In this document: one piece after another, positions 1 to 7,226 of the stretch
Numbering within the stretch: position 1 is the first letter of the stretch
Layout: each line of letters opens with the position of its first letter
Origin: Duncaniella sp.
GTDB lineage: Bacteria; Bacteroidota; Bacteroidia; Bacteroidales; Muribaculaceae
Length of the DNA: 9,771 nucleotides
Assembly (NCBI GenBank): GCA_029052375.1
Contig: JAIDJD010000252.1
Coordinates: 1-9,771 of the forward strand
Direction: 5' to 3'
The notes under the pieces: generated by a model
Databases searched by the model: none
Told to the model about the DNA's origin: nothing
The model's input: only the letters and a program-made list of their open reading frames with translations
Translations under genes and position numbers: made by a program

Positions 1-76
1 CGGGGTGCGGGGGACGTATGGAGCGCTGTGTGCAGGGCTGGCCGGCGTGACGGCGGGGCTGAGGCCGGGGCGGGGG
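1..76. other. Region downstream of rsmH, no gene callable
   Basis: This GC-rich stretch lies beyond the rsmH stop codon. I see no ATG on the minus strand in these 76 bases, so the next gene of the expected division/cell-wall cluster (an FtsL-like protein or ftsI would be usual) must start outside the window. No terminator hairpin is evident, which fits read-through transcription into that cluster. Confidence 0.4.
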
Positions 77-1000
77 TCAGAGCCTGATGGCGGTGCGGAG
101 CTTGGCGCTGCGCGCCCTGGGGTTGCGCTCCACTTCCTCGTCCGAGGGCACGACGGGCTTGCCCGAGACGGGCTTGAGCGGCGCGCTCGAGCGTCCGAAG
201 AAGTCTTTCTCGACGCGCCCCTCGAAGTTGCCCGTCTTCATGAAGTTCTTGACCAGGCGGTCTTCGAGGCTGTGGTACGTGATCACAGCCAGCCTGCCTC
301 CGGGACGCAGCACCTTCAGGGCGCCCTCGAGCAGGTCTCTGAGGGCATCGAGCTCATGGTTGACCTCGATGCGCAGGGCCTGGAACACCTGGGCCAGCTC
401 TTTCTTTTCCTTGCGGGGGTCTGTCATGGGCTTCGCCAGGCCGAGGAGGTCTGATATGCGCTCGGGGGTGCGGCCCGCCTCGCGCGCCTTGGCCACGGCC
501 TGGGCCAGCCGGCGCGCCTGGCCGAACTCGCCGTAGAGCCTCCACATATCCGTGAGCTCCTCCACGCTGCGCGACGCCAGGATGTCTGCCGCCGTCTCGC
601 GGGCATTCTGATTCATGCGCATATCCAGAGGCCCGTCCGCACGGAACGAGAATCCGCGCCCGGCGTCGTCGAAGTGATGGGACGACACGCCGAGGTCGGC
701 CAGGATGCCGTCCACCCCGTCCACTCCGTAGTACCTCATCCAGTTGGTGAGGTAGCGGAAGTTGGAGTAGACCATCTCCAGGCGGGGGTCGCCCGATGGC
801 GCGCGCCTTATGGCGTCCATATCCTGGTCGAAGGCATAGAGACAGCCTCCGGCCCCTGGATCGAGGCGGTCCATGATGGCCGCGCTGTGGCCTCCGCCGC
901 CATACGTGGCGTCGACATAGACGCCCCCGGGACGGATATCGAGGGCCTCCAGACACTCAGGCAGAAGAGCCGGAATATGATACGGTACAGAATCAGTCAT
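77..1000 (-). CDS. rsmH: 16S rRNA (cytosine(1402)-N4)-methyltransferase RsmH
   Basis: RsmH (MraW) is a cytoplasmic SAM-dependent enzyme that methylates N4 of C1402 in 16S rRNA, tuning the ribosomal P site. The 307-aa product has family-typical length and motifs: the N-terminal YHIPALLPE, SAM-binding motif I around residues 28-39 (YVDATYGGGGHS), the acidic FDQDMD at 57-62, ADLGVSSHHFD at 101-111, and near the C-terminus ITYHSLEDRLVK and NPRARSAKLR. The frame stays open upstream to 1087, but the ATG at 998-1000 is chosen because its MTDSVPYH begins as RsmH proteins do and a promoter lies just upstream. The gene usually heads the dcw cluster, which would continue leftward out of the window. The usual upstream partner mraZ is not present; the neighbour is the divergent aspT. 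The function is near certain and the start is very likely. Confidence 0.97.
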   Translation of the reverse strand: MTDSVPYHIPALLPECLEALDIRPGGVYVDATYGGGGHSAAIMDRLDPGAGGCLYAFDQDMDAIRRAPSGDPRLEMVYSNFRYLTNWMRYYGVDGVDGILADLGVSSHHFDDAGRGFSFRADGPLDMRMNQNARETAADILASRSVEELTDMWRLYGEFGQARRLAQAVAKAREAGRTPERISDLLGLAKPMTDPRKEKKELAQVFQALRIEVNHELDALRDLLEGALKVLRPGGRLAVITYHSLEDRLVKNFMKTGNFEGRVEKDFFGRSSAPLKPVSGKPVVPSDEEVERNPRARSAKLRTAIRL

Positions 1001-1008
1001 AACAGGTG

Positions 1009-1040
1009 CAAAATTACGAAAAACAATTTGCAAAAGCAAA
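1009..1040 (-). promoter_or_regulatory. Bacteroidetes-type promoter of rsmH
   Basis: On the minus strand a TTTG (-33 box, plus-strand 1037-1040) is followed after exactly 20 bp by TAATTTTG (-7 box, plus-strand 1009-1016). This fits the known Bacteroides consensus TTTG-N19-20-TAnnTTTG. Only 8 bases separate the -7 box from the rsmH ATG, so transcription should start a few bases before the start codon and give an almost leaderless mRNA. The -33 box lies inside the first copy of the repeated palindrome, so a protein bound there could block the polymerase. Confidence 0.75.
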
Positions 1041-1134
1041 CAGTGAAAACCCAAAACACACCATAAATAAGGAAAAGTTATTAACATTCTTTACACCCTC
1101 TCAGCCCGCCCCGATATGGTTTGCAAAAGCAAAC
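1027..1134. repeat. Duplicated 15-bp palindromic element in the rsmH/aspT intergenic region
   Basis: TTTGCAAAAGCAAAC occurs at 1027-1041 and again, identically, at 1120-1134, 93 bp apart. Each copy is an inverted repeat (TTTGC, 4-base centre, GCAAA); the second pairs one base pair further. The similarity continues loosely downstream of each copy (a run of A's followed by CAAA and CACC-like bases), so roughly 35-40 bp may have been duplicated. The first copy contains the rsmH -33 box. They may be paired operator sites for a regulator of rsmH, of the divergent aspT, or of both; the function is inference. The rest of 1001-1275 shows no gene, and I found no convincing aspT promoter in it. Confidence 0.6.
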
Positions 1135-1275
1135 GGAAAAACAGGCCAAACCGCACCCAGCGGCGGCCAAAACAAATGCCGGACAGCAGGTGTTGTAATC
1201 ATAGGCCCCCGGCGGCCGCGCGCGCCGTATGCAAGCAACAGATTCCCGATATATCAACACACTTACGCAACAACT

Positions 1276-2985
1276 ATGCTACACTGGTTCCTTGAAACAT
1301 TCCGCACCTACCCCTCCATCCCTATCTTCCTCACGGTGGGGCTGGGATTCCTGCTGGGCAGGCTCAAGTACAAGACATTCTCGCTCGGGACAGTGACGTC
1401 GGTCCTCCTTGTCGGCGTCGTCGTAGGCCAGATGGACATCCCCATCGGAGCCCCCCTCAAGTCGCTCTTCTTCCTGCTGTTCCTCTTTGCCATCGGCTAC
1501 AGCTGCGGCCCGCAGTTCGTAGCCTCGGTCAAAGGCCAGGGCGTCAGGCAGGTGGTCTTTGCCGTCGTGGTGTGCGCTCTCTGTCTCGCAGTGACCTTCG
1601 CGTGTGCCAAGCTCATGAACTACAACGCGGCCATAGCCACGGGCCTCTTCTCCGGCGCGCAGACCATATCGGCCGTCATCGGTGTGGGGACCGACACCAT
1701 CGGCACCCTCAGCCTCTCGCCCGAGGAGAAGAAGGCCTGGATAGACCTCATCCCCGTGTGCTATGCCGTCACCTACGTCTTCGGCACCATAGGCTCGGCC
1801 TGGATACTCGGCAGTCTCGGCCCGATGATGCTCGGCGGCCTCAAGAAAGTGCGCCAGCAGACCAAGGAGCTCGAGATTGAGCTCGACAAGTCGGCCACAT
1901 CCGCCGACCCCGCCACGATGGATGCCAACAGGCCCATACAGTTCCGCGCCTACAAGGTGGACGACAAGGAGGTCTTCGCCTCGCCCAAGACGGTCAGCGA
2001 TGTCGAGAAGCACTTCCTCGGCCTCGGGCGGCGCCTCTTCGTCGAGCGCATCCGCACCGTCGCCGGCAAGCTCGCCGACCCCGCGGCCGACACGCAGATA
2101 TCCCTCGGCGACACCGTGGCCCTCTCCGGGCGCCACGAGTTCATCATCCAGGACGAGAGCTGGCTCGGCCCCGAGGTGGACGACCCCGAGCTCCTCTCCT
2201 TCCCTCTCGAGAAGACCCGTGTGATGGTGACCCGTAAAGCCGCCGGCCAGACCGTGGGCGAGCTCCGCGCCAAGCCCTTCTTCTACGGCGTCATCATCAG
2301 GAGCATCACCCGCCAGGGCGGCGTGGAGATACCTGTGCTGGCCAAGACCGAGCTGATGCAGGGCGATATGCTCACCATCGTGGGTATGCCCCAGGAGGTC
2401 AAGGCGGCTGTCCCAAACATCGGCGTGGAGGAGCGCCCCACCAATGTGACAGACCTCGTGTTCGTGTCGCTCGCCATAGTCATCGGCGCGATAGTCGGCG
2501 CCCTCACCCTCAGGTTCGGCAAGGTGCCCGTGAGCCTCTCCACCTCGGGCGGCGCTCTGCTCGCAGGCCTCTTTTTCGGGTGGCTGCGGACCAAGAAGCC
2601 CTCTGTGGGCATCATCCCCGACTCGTCGCTGTGGCTGATGAACAACCTGGGCCTCAATATGTTCATCGCCGTCATAGGCATCCAGAGCGGACCCACCTTC
2701 ATCTCCGGCATCGAGCAGGTGGGCTGGATGCTCCTGCTGATGGGAGTGGTCTCCACCACTCTGCCGCTCGTCATAGCCATGTGGATAGGCGACAAGATCT
2801 TCAAGTTCCATCCGGCCATCAACCTCGGCTGCTGTGCGGGCGCCCGCACCACCACCGCCTCTCTCGGCGCCATCACCGAGGCGCTCGGCAGCTCGGTCCC
2901 CGCCATGGGCTATACCATCACCTATGCCGTAGGCAACACGGTGTTGATACTCATGGGCGTGGCTATGGTGCTGATGTTCGTATAG
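1276..2985 (+). CDS. aspT: Aspartate:alanine exchanger AspT (AspT/YidE/YbjL family)
   Basis: A 569-aa inner-membrane transporter of the aspartate:alanine exchanger family. It should import aspartate in exchange for the alanine made by AspD. The layout is the family one: an N-terminal membrane half (about residues 13-190, with GYSCGP at 74-79 and GLFSGAQT), a hydrophilic central part (about 200-395) that looks like two TrkA-C/RCK-C domains, and a C-terminal membrane half repeating the pattern, with GIQSGPTF from residue 468 and CAGARTTTASLG before the last helices. The frame is open up to 1006, but the ATG at 1276 starts exactly where the conserved hydrophobic N-terminus begins; the upstream 90 codons are intergenic and of different composition. 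No Shine-Dalgarno is seen. aspD follows after 55 bases without a visible promoter, so the two are probably co-transcribed. Related YidE/YbjL members have unknown substrates; the adjacency to aspD supports the Asp/Ala assignment. Confidence 0.9.
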   Translation: MLHWFLETFRTYPSIPIFLTVGLGFLLGRLKYKTFSLGTVTSVLLVGVVVGQMDIPIGAPLKSLFFLLFLFAIGYSCGPQFVASVKGQGVRQVVFAVVVCALCLAVTFACAKLMNYNAAIATGLFSGAQTISAVIGVGTDTIGTLSLSPEEKKAWIDLIPVCYAVTYVFGTIGSAWILGSLGPMMLGGLKKVRQQTKELEIELDKSATSADPATMDANRPIQFRAYKVDDKEVFASPKTVSDVEKHFLGLGRRLFVERIRTVAGKLADPAADTQISLGDTVALSGRHEFIIQDESWLGPEVDDPELLSFPLEKTRVMVTRKAAGQTVGELRAKPFFYGVIIRSITRQGGVEIPVLAKTELMQGDMLTIVGMPQEVKAAVPNIGVEERPTNVTDLVFVSLAIVIGAIVGALTLRFGKVPVSLSTSGGALLAGLFFGWLRTKKPSVGIIPDSSLWLMNNLGLNMFIAVIGIQSGPTFISGIEQVGWMLLLMGVVSTTLPLVIAMWIGDKIFKFHPAINLGCCAGARTTTASLGAITEALGSSVPAMGYTITYAVGNTVLILMGVAMVLMFV

Positions 2986-3040
2986 CGCGCCGCCTGTAGA
3001 CATACATACTGCTCTTTCCAACCTACAATTCAATTCCGGT

Positions 3041-4675
3041 ATGACCAACAATCCTCAGAACCCTGAATTTCTCAAGGCTCTCTCCAACATGAGCCCCTTC
3101 GAAATCAAAGGCACCCTCATCAGCCTGGCCGAGAAGGACGCCAGGCGCTCCACGGCCACATTCCTCAACGCGGGCCGCGGCAATCCCAACTGGCTGCTCA
3201 GCTATCCGCGCAAGGCGTTCTTCCTCCTGGGCGAATTTGCCATGCAGGAGGCCGACCGCGTCAAGTATTGCGGCGAGCTCGGCATCGTGGCCTCGCCCTG
3301 CGAGAGCGGCGTGGCCGAGAGGTTTCGCGCCTTCCTCGACGCCAACAGAGAGAAGACCGGAGCCAAGGTGCTGGCCCACTTCTACTCCTACATGACCGAG
3401 ACCCGCAAGGCCGACCCCGACGACTTTGTCTTCGAGCTTGTGGACGGCATCCTCGGCGACCACTATCCCACGCCTCCGCGCATACTCAGGTACACCGAGC
3501 AGATCACCCGCGACTACCTGCGCTGGGCCATGGGCGGCGGCGATGACGAGACGGTCTACGACCTCTTTGCCACCGAAGGCTCCACGGCCGGTATGTGTTA
3601 CGTGTTCGACTCGCTCAGGGCCAACGGCCTGCTCGACAAGGGTGACAGGCTGGCGCTCTTCACCCCCTGTTTCACCCCCTATCTGGAGATTCCGGAGCTG
3701 GCCCGCTTTGACTACGACGTGGTGAGCATCTCGGCCAATGCGCCTCTGGGCCCCGAGGGCTACCATACATGGCAGTGTCCGCGCGAGGAGCTCGACAAGC
3801 TCCGCGACCCCTCGGTCAAGGCCGTCTGCATCACCAACCCCTCCAATCCGCCCTCGGTGTGCTTCTCGGACGAGGTGCTCGACTATCTGGTGGACATCGT
3901 CAGGAAGGACAACCCCAAGCTGATGATAATCACCGACGACGTCTACGGCACCTTCATCAAGGGGTTCAGGTCGCTGATGTACGTGCTGCCCTACAACACC
4001 CTCTGTCTCTACTCTTTCTCGAAGTATTTCGGCGCCACCGGATGGCGCGTGGCGGCCATGGCCCTGCGCACAGGCCCCAATGTCTTCGACGACCGCATCG
4101 CCGCCCTGCCCGACGACAGGCGCAAGGAGCTGGACAAGCGGTATGAGAGCCTGTCGCTCAAGCCCGGGTCGCTCAGGTTCATAGACCGCCTCGTGGCCGA
4201 CTCGCGCCTCGTGGCCCTCAACCATACCGCCGGCCTCTCCACGCCGCAGCAGATACAGATGGCTCTCTTCTCGGCCTTCGGCCTGCTCCATGCCGCGGAT
4301 CTGCAGCCCAAGCTGATAGAGATGATACACAAGCGCCTCGACGACCTGTGGAGCACCACGGGGTTCACGCTTGTCCCGGACAAGTATCGCGCCGGCTATT
4401 ACAGCCAGATAGACATCATGGTGTGGGCCGCCAAGAGCTATGGCAAGGAGTTTGCCGACTGGATAGACAAGACCTACCTGCCTCTCGACTTCGTCATCCG
4501 CCTGGCCAACGAGACTGCCGTCGTGCTCCTCAACGGCGACGGCTTCGACGGGCCCAAGTGGAGCGTCCGCGCATCGCTGGCCAACCTCGACGAGGATGCT
4601 TATCTCAGGATAGGCACCGCCGTCCGCAAGATACTCGACGAGTATCACGCCCGCTATCTCGCCGCTCAGAAGTGA
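3041..4675 (+). CDS. aspD: Aspartate 4-decarboxylase / aspartate aminotransferase (AspD)
   Basis: This PLP enzyme converts L-aspartate to L-alanine and CO2, and family members also have aspartate aminotransferase activity. The 544-aa length fits AspD, which is longer than ordinary aspartate aminotransferases. Visible fold-type I features are the AspD-like N-terminus (MSPFEIKGTL and LNAGRGNPNW), the cofactor-phosphate region TEGSTAG, NPSNPP, the PLP-ring segment DDVYGTF, and SFSKYFGATGWR with the Schiff-base lysine at residue 328. A C-terminal arginine in WSVRASLANL probably contacts substrate carboxylate. No signal peptide is present, so it is cytoplasmic. It lies 55 bases after aspT, the reverse of the aspD-aspT order I recall from Tetragenococcus. 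Decarboxylation consumes a proton inside the cell while AspT swaps Asp- for neutral Ala, so the pair can generate proton-motive force and raise internal pH. Confidence 0.94.
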   Translation: MTNNPQNPEFLKALSNMSPFEIKGTLISLAEKDARRSTATFLNAGRGNPNWLLSYPRKAFFLLGEFAMQEADRVKYCGELGIVASPCESGVAERFRAFLDANREKTGAKVLAHFYSYMTETRKADPDDFVFELVDGILGDHYPTPPRILRYTEQITRDYLRWAMGGGDDETVYDLFATEGSTAGMCYVFDSLRANGLLDKGDRLALFTPCFTPYLEIPELARFDYDVVSISANAPLGPEGYHTWQCPREELDKLRDPSVKAVCITNPSNPPSVCFSDEVLDYLVDIVRKDNPKLMIITDDVYGTFIKGFRSLMYVLPYNTLCLYSFSKYFGATGWRVAAMALRTGPNVFDDRIAALPDDRRKELDKRYESLSLKPGSLRFIDRLVADSRLVALNHTAGLSTPQQIQMALFSAFGLLHAADLQPKLIEMIHKRLDDLWSTTGFTLVPDKYRAGYYSQIDIMVWAAKSYGKEFADWIDKTYLPLDFVIRLANETAVVLLNGDGFDGPKWSVRASLANLDEDAYLRIGTAVRKILDEYHARYLAAQK

Positions 4676-4680
4676 ATTTA

Positions 4681-4755
4681 GAATGGAGAATTGAGAATAG
4701 ACAATTATCAGTCTTGACACCCGGTTTTCAATTCTCCATTCTCAATTCTCCATTC
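4681..4755. repeat. Intergenic 18-bp perfect inverted repeat with tandem 14-mer
   Basis: GAATGGAGAATTGAGAAT at 4681-4698 is perfectly reverse-complemented at 4738-4755, with a 39-base centre. The right arm belongs to two perfect tandem copies of TCAATTCTCCATTC (4728-4755); the left arm has a degraded second copy. Sequences of this GAATTGAGAATGG type recur in Bacteroidales intergenic regions as I recall them, so this may be a dispersed repeat. It starts 6 bases after the aspD stop, and its RNA could fold into a long stem that ends or stabilises the aspTD transcript. There is no T-tract, so I do not call it an intrinsic terminator. Confidence 0.7.
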
Positions 4756-4770
4756 CTTCGGCTTTATGGC

Positions 4771-4802
4771 ACTGCCGCGGGGGATGGGGGGATGTAATTT
4801 TG
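4771..4802 (+). promoter_or_regulatory. Putative promoter of the phage-like gene pair
   Basis: TAATTTTG at 4795-4802 is a perfect Bacteroidetes -7 box (TAnnTTTG), inside the same 11-mer GTAATTTTGCA found at the rsmH and tRNA promoters. The expected -33 position holds ACTG (4771-4774), only two of four matches to TTTG, so the promoter may be weak or need an activator. Transcription would start about 4806-4808, leaving roughly 20 untranslated bases before the ATG at 4827. Confidence 0.55.
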
Positions 4803-4822
4803 CAGAAAAAAACGATCTGCAA
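4800..4822. promoter_or_regulatory. 7-bp inverted repeat over the predicted transcription start
   Basis: TTGCAGA (4800-4806) and TCTGCAA (4816-4822) are perfect reverse complements around an A-rich 9-base centre. The element overlaps the end of the -7 box and the predicted start of transcription, and ends 4 bases before the ATG at 4827. It could be an operator for a dimeric repressor or, if transcribed, a hairpin next to the start codon. Neither role is proven. Confidence 0.4.
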
Positions 4823-4826
4823 GATT

Positions 4827-7226
4827 ATGAAGAAACTCGAACTGCACACAAAGCCCGGCACAATGTTTCACCATCTGAGACAGTCGCCGGACCGCCGCGG
4901 GGTGGTGGGCGTCGGCACTCCCTCGCGCATCCCCCTGACAGCAAAGATAGACAGGATGATAGACGGTGTCACCGCCACGCCGGGCGACGGCTCGGAGTGG
5001 CTTTTCTATGTCGACGCCGCCGGAGCCCTCAAGGCCTGGAGCCGCAGGCACGGCGAGCATACCCTCGACCCCGCGCCCGCCTCTGAGGTCGCGGGGGGCG
5101 TCATGGCCGACGGCTGTCTGTATATCTTCCTCAAAGGGAGCGGCGCGCGCTGTTTCCGCTATGCCGCGCCGGGGGTGTGGGAGGAGCGCGAGCTCTTCTG
5201 TGCGGGGGCTTGCTCGATAGTGCGCCGCGATATGTCGACAGAGACGGCCTCGGCGGGCCCCGTGGCTCTTGTCGGCGCCTATGACACGCGTGTCCATGTG
5301 GTCTCGACTGCCGACGCCAAGGCTGTCGGGGCGGCTCTGCGCGACGCATATCTCAGGGTGGCCTCGGCGGCCTCGGCCTCTCACCGCTGTGTCCAGCCTG
5401 TTATGGCCCGCTATAAGCTCTATGGCAGGGATGGCGCTCTGCTCTACACATCGGCGCCGGTGATGGTGGTGCCCGAGCAGGGGCTTCAGATGACCGAGAC
5501 GCCCATGGAGATATCCCTGCCAGACTGTGCGCGCACCTCCGCCATGACCCTCTCGGCCCAGGCTTTCGGCCTGGAGTGTGTCAGGGCCGAGCCGGAAGCC
5601 GAGATATGGGAGCGCGTCATAGGCCGTGTCGAGATAGAGACGGCGCCGCAGCTGCATCCCCTGAGCCTCGCCCAGGGCGCGGCCTCTGTGTGCCGCTATC
5701 AGGGCACGCAGGGCCAGCGCCTCGGATTTGCCTGCAATCTGCCCGGATTCGGGCGCGGTGTGGAGCCGGGCGCTCCCGGAGGCATCGCCGCGGGGTATGC
5801 CGAGGCTGTCCTTGCGTTTGCCGACGAGGCATTCCGCCCCTGGTCGCTGCCGCTGGGGTCTGTGGCCGACGAGGTGGCCGCTGTCTCCGGACTGACGGCC
5901 CGCCTGTCGCGTCTCGCCCCTGCGGCCGAGGCCGAGGCCCTGCTCTCGGCCCCCAACCGCTTCACGGCCTCGGCGGCGGCCTCTGGGGGCGGCTCTGTGA
6001 TGTATGGCGGTCTCGCCTCCATCCCCTTCGGCGGCTGGAATCTCGCCGAGCTTGCCATATCCGTGTCTGACCTCCCGGCCGGAATCTCCACGGCGCTGAG
6101 CTTCGACATAGGCCGGAGCGGCAGGGCTGTGGCCTGCGGCAGGGTGGAGGGGCGCGACCTTGCCCGCTTCTCGCCGCTCATAGCCTATCCCTCGCCGCGC
6201 GGAGTCTCGGCCGAGCTGCGCACCTCGTCGGGGCGTCTCAGGGTGGGGCTCCGGCCGAGCCGCTGCGGGCGCTGGAGCTTCTATCTGGCGCCCTCGTGCC
6301 GTCCGCTGGAGCTCGAGGGGACGCGCCTGCCGTTCGAGGCTCCGGCGGGCGAGACAATCCCGGACGAGTGGCCCCACCTTGCGGCTGTGGCGCGCAGCCA
6401 GGCTCCGCTGGCCCTCGCGGCGGTGGGGCGCTCGCCTGTCGGGCCTGTGTCGGCCATCTGTCCGGCGTCCCGCTCGGGCACGGTGTGGGAGTTCGGGCGC
6501 GAGTCCTATTACCTCTTCGGCCCCGGCGGTATAGCGGGGCTTGTGGCCGGCAAGTCGCTCTCGACCCTCTCGGCGGCTGTCATAGACGCCCGCGGAGTGG
6601 ACTCGGCCCGTGCTGTGGCCTCTGTGCCCGGGGCGGTGGCCGCGCTTGCCGGGGGAGACCTGGTGAGGCTTGTGGGCAGCCGTGTCTCCACGCTTGCGGC
6701 CGGCGTCGCGGGGTCGTGTCTCGGCTATGAGCCGCGGTGGCGCGAGCTGTGGTGTTCGGCCCCGCGCCAGGCGATCGAGCCGGGCGGCGGCGACCCTCCT
6801 GTGACGGTGGTGGCCGCCGACACCGGATGGGCGTACACGCGCTCGGATGTGGAGCCCGTCTCGTTCTGCCCGCTTGGAGGCGAGATGCTTATGGCCTGCG
6901 CCGACGGCTCGCTGAGACGCGGGGGTGATGAGGGGCAGGCGCTGCTCTCCCTGGGCTTTGTCCTCTCGGCTTCGCCCGGCGGCGGGAGTGGCTGGCGCAG
7001 GCGCCTGCTCTCTCTGCCCGTGTCGGGGCGCGGGCTCAACGCTAAGGTCGAGGTGAGGGTCTCGCAGGACGGCCAGAGGACGAGGAAGTTGGCCGAGTTC
7101 GGCCTTTCGGGCGATGTGGGCCATCCGGTGCCGCTGGTGGTGGCTCTGCCCCACTGCCACGAGGTCTCGGTGGACTTCTCGGCGGCCACTATGTCTCCGC
7201 TCAATTTCAGCCTTGGGTTGTCGTGA
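4827..7226 (+). CDS. Large beta-rich phage-like structural protein, function unknown
   Basis: A 799-aa protein that I cannot assign to a named family with confidence. It has no signal peptide or membrane segment, is rich in Ala, Gly and Ser, and shows many short beta-like stretches ending in turn motifs (DGSEWLFYV near the N-terminus, DTGWAYTRSD from residue 665, ADGSLRRGG), as in beta-propeller or other repeated beta folds. The GVVGVGTPSRI segment near residues 25-35 and ARYKLYGRDGALLYTSAPV (from residue 194) resemble, from memory, large structural proteins of Bacteroidales phages and prophages. The ATG at 4827 is chosen over a TTG at 4800 because the TTG overlaps the -7 box; an ATG at 4863 is possible. 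The stop codon overlaps the terminase start (TGATG), implying coupled translation and a related role, for example in a tail, connector or virion. The reading frame is intact over 2.4 kb, which argues against simple decay. Confidence 0.75.
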   Translation: MKKLELHTKPGTMFHHLRQSPDRRGVVGVGTPSRIPLTAKIDRMIDGVTATPGDGSEWLFYVDAAGALKAWSRRHGEHTLDPAPASEVAGGVMADGCLYIFLKGSGARCFRYAAPGVWEERELFCAGACSIVRRDMSTETASAGPVALVGAYDTRVHVVSTADAKAVGAALRDAYLRVASAASASHRCVQPVMARYKLYGRDGALLYTSAPVMVVPEQGLQMTETPMEISLPDCARTSAMTLSAQAFGLECVRAEPEAEIWERVIGRVEIETAPQLHPLSLAQGAASVCRYQGTQGQRLGFACNLPGFGRGVEPGAPGGIAAGYAEAVLAFADEAFRPWSLPLGSVADEVAAVSGLTARLSRLAPAAEAEALLSAPNRFTASAAASGGGSVMYGGLASIPFGGWNLAELAISVSDLPAGISTALSFDIGRSGRAVACGRVEGRDLARFSPLIAYPSPRGVSAELRTSSGRLRVGLRPSRCGRWSFYLAPSCRPLELEGTRLPFEAPAGETIPDEWPHLAAVARSQAPLALAAVGRSPVGPVSAICPASRSGTVWEFGRESYYLFGPGGIAGLVAGKSLSTLSAAVIDARGVDSARAVASVPGAVAALAGGDLVRLVGSRVSTLAAGVAGSCLGYEPRWRELWCSAPRQAIEPGGGDPPVTVVAADTGWAYTRSDVEPVSFCPLGGEMLMACADGSLRRGGDEGQALLSLGFVLSASPGGGSGWRRRLLSLPVSGRGLNAKVEVRVSQDGQRTRKLAEFGLSGDVGHPVPLVVALPHCHEVSVDFSAATMSPLNFSLGLS

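Noticed and set aside
1006..1275. 90-codon N-terminal extension of aspT
   Set aside because: The added sequence covers the rsmH promoter and the repeated palindromes and has no similarity to the transporter family, whose N-terminus fits the ATG at 1276.
4764..7160. A 798-codon open frame on the minus strand, antisense to the 799-aa gene
   Set aside because: Similar long antisense frames lie opposite aspT (1279-3051) and aspD (3023-4720). They result from high GC and the rarity of TTA, CTA and TCA on the plus strand. The translation is His/Arg/Gly/Ala-rich with no domain, while the plus-strand frame is coupled to the terminase.
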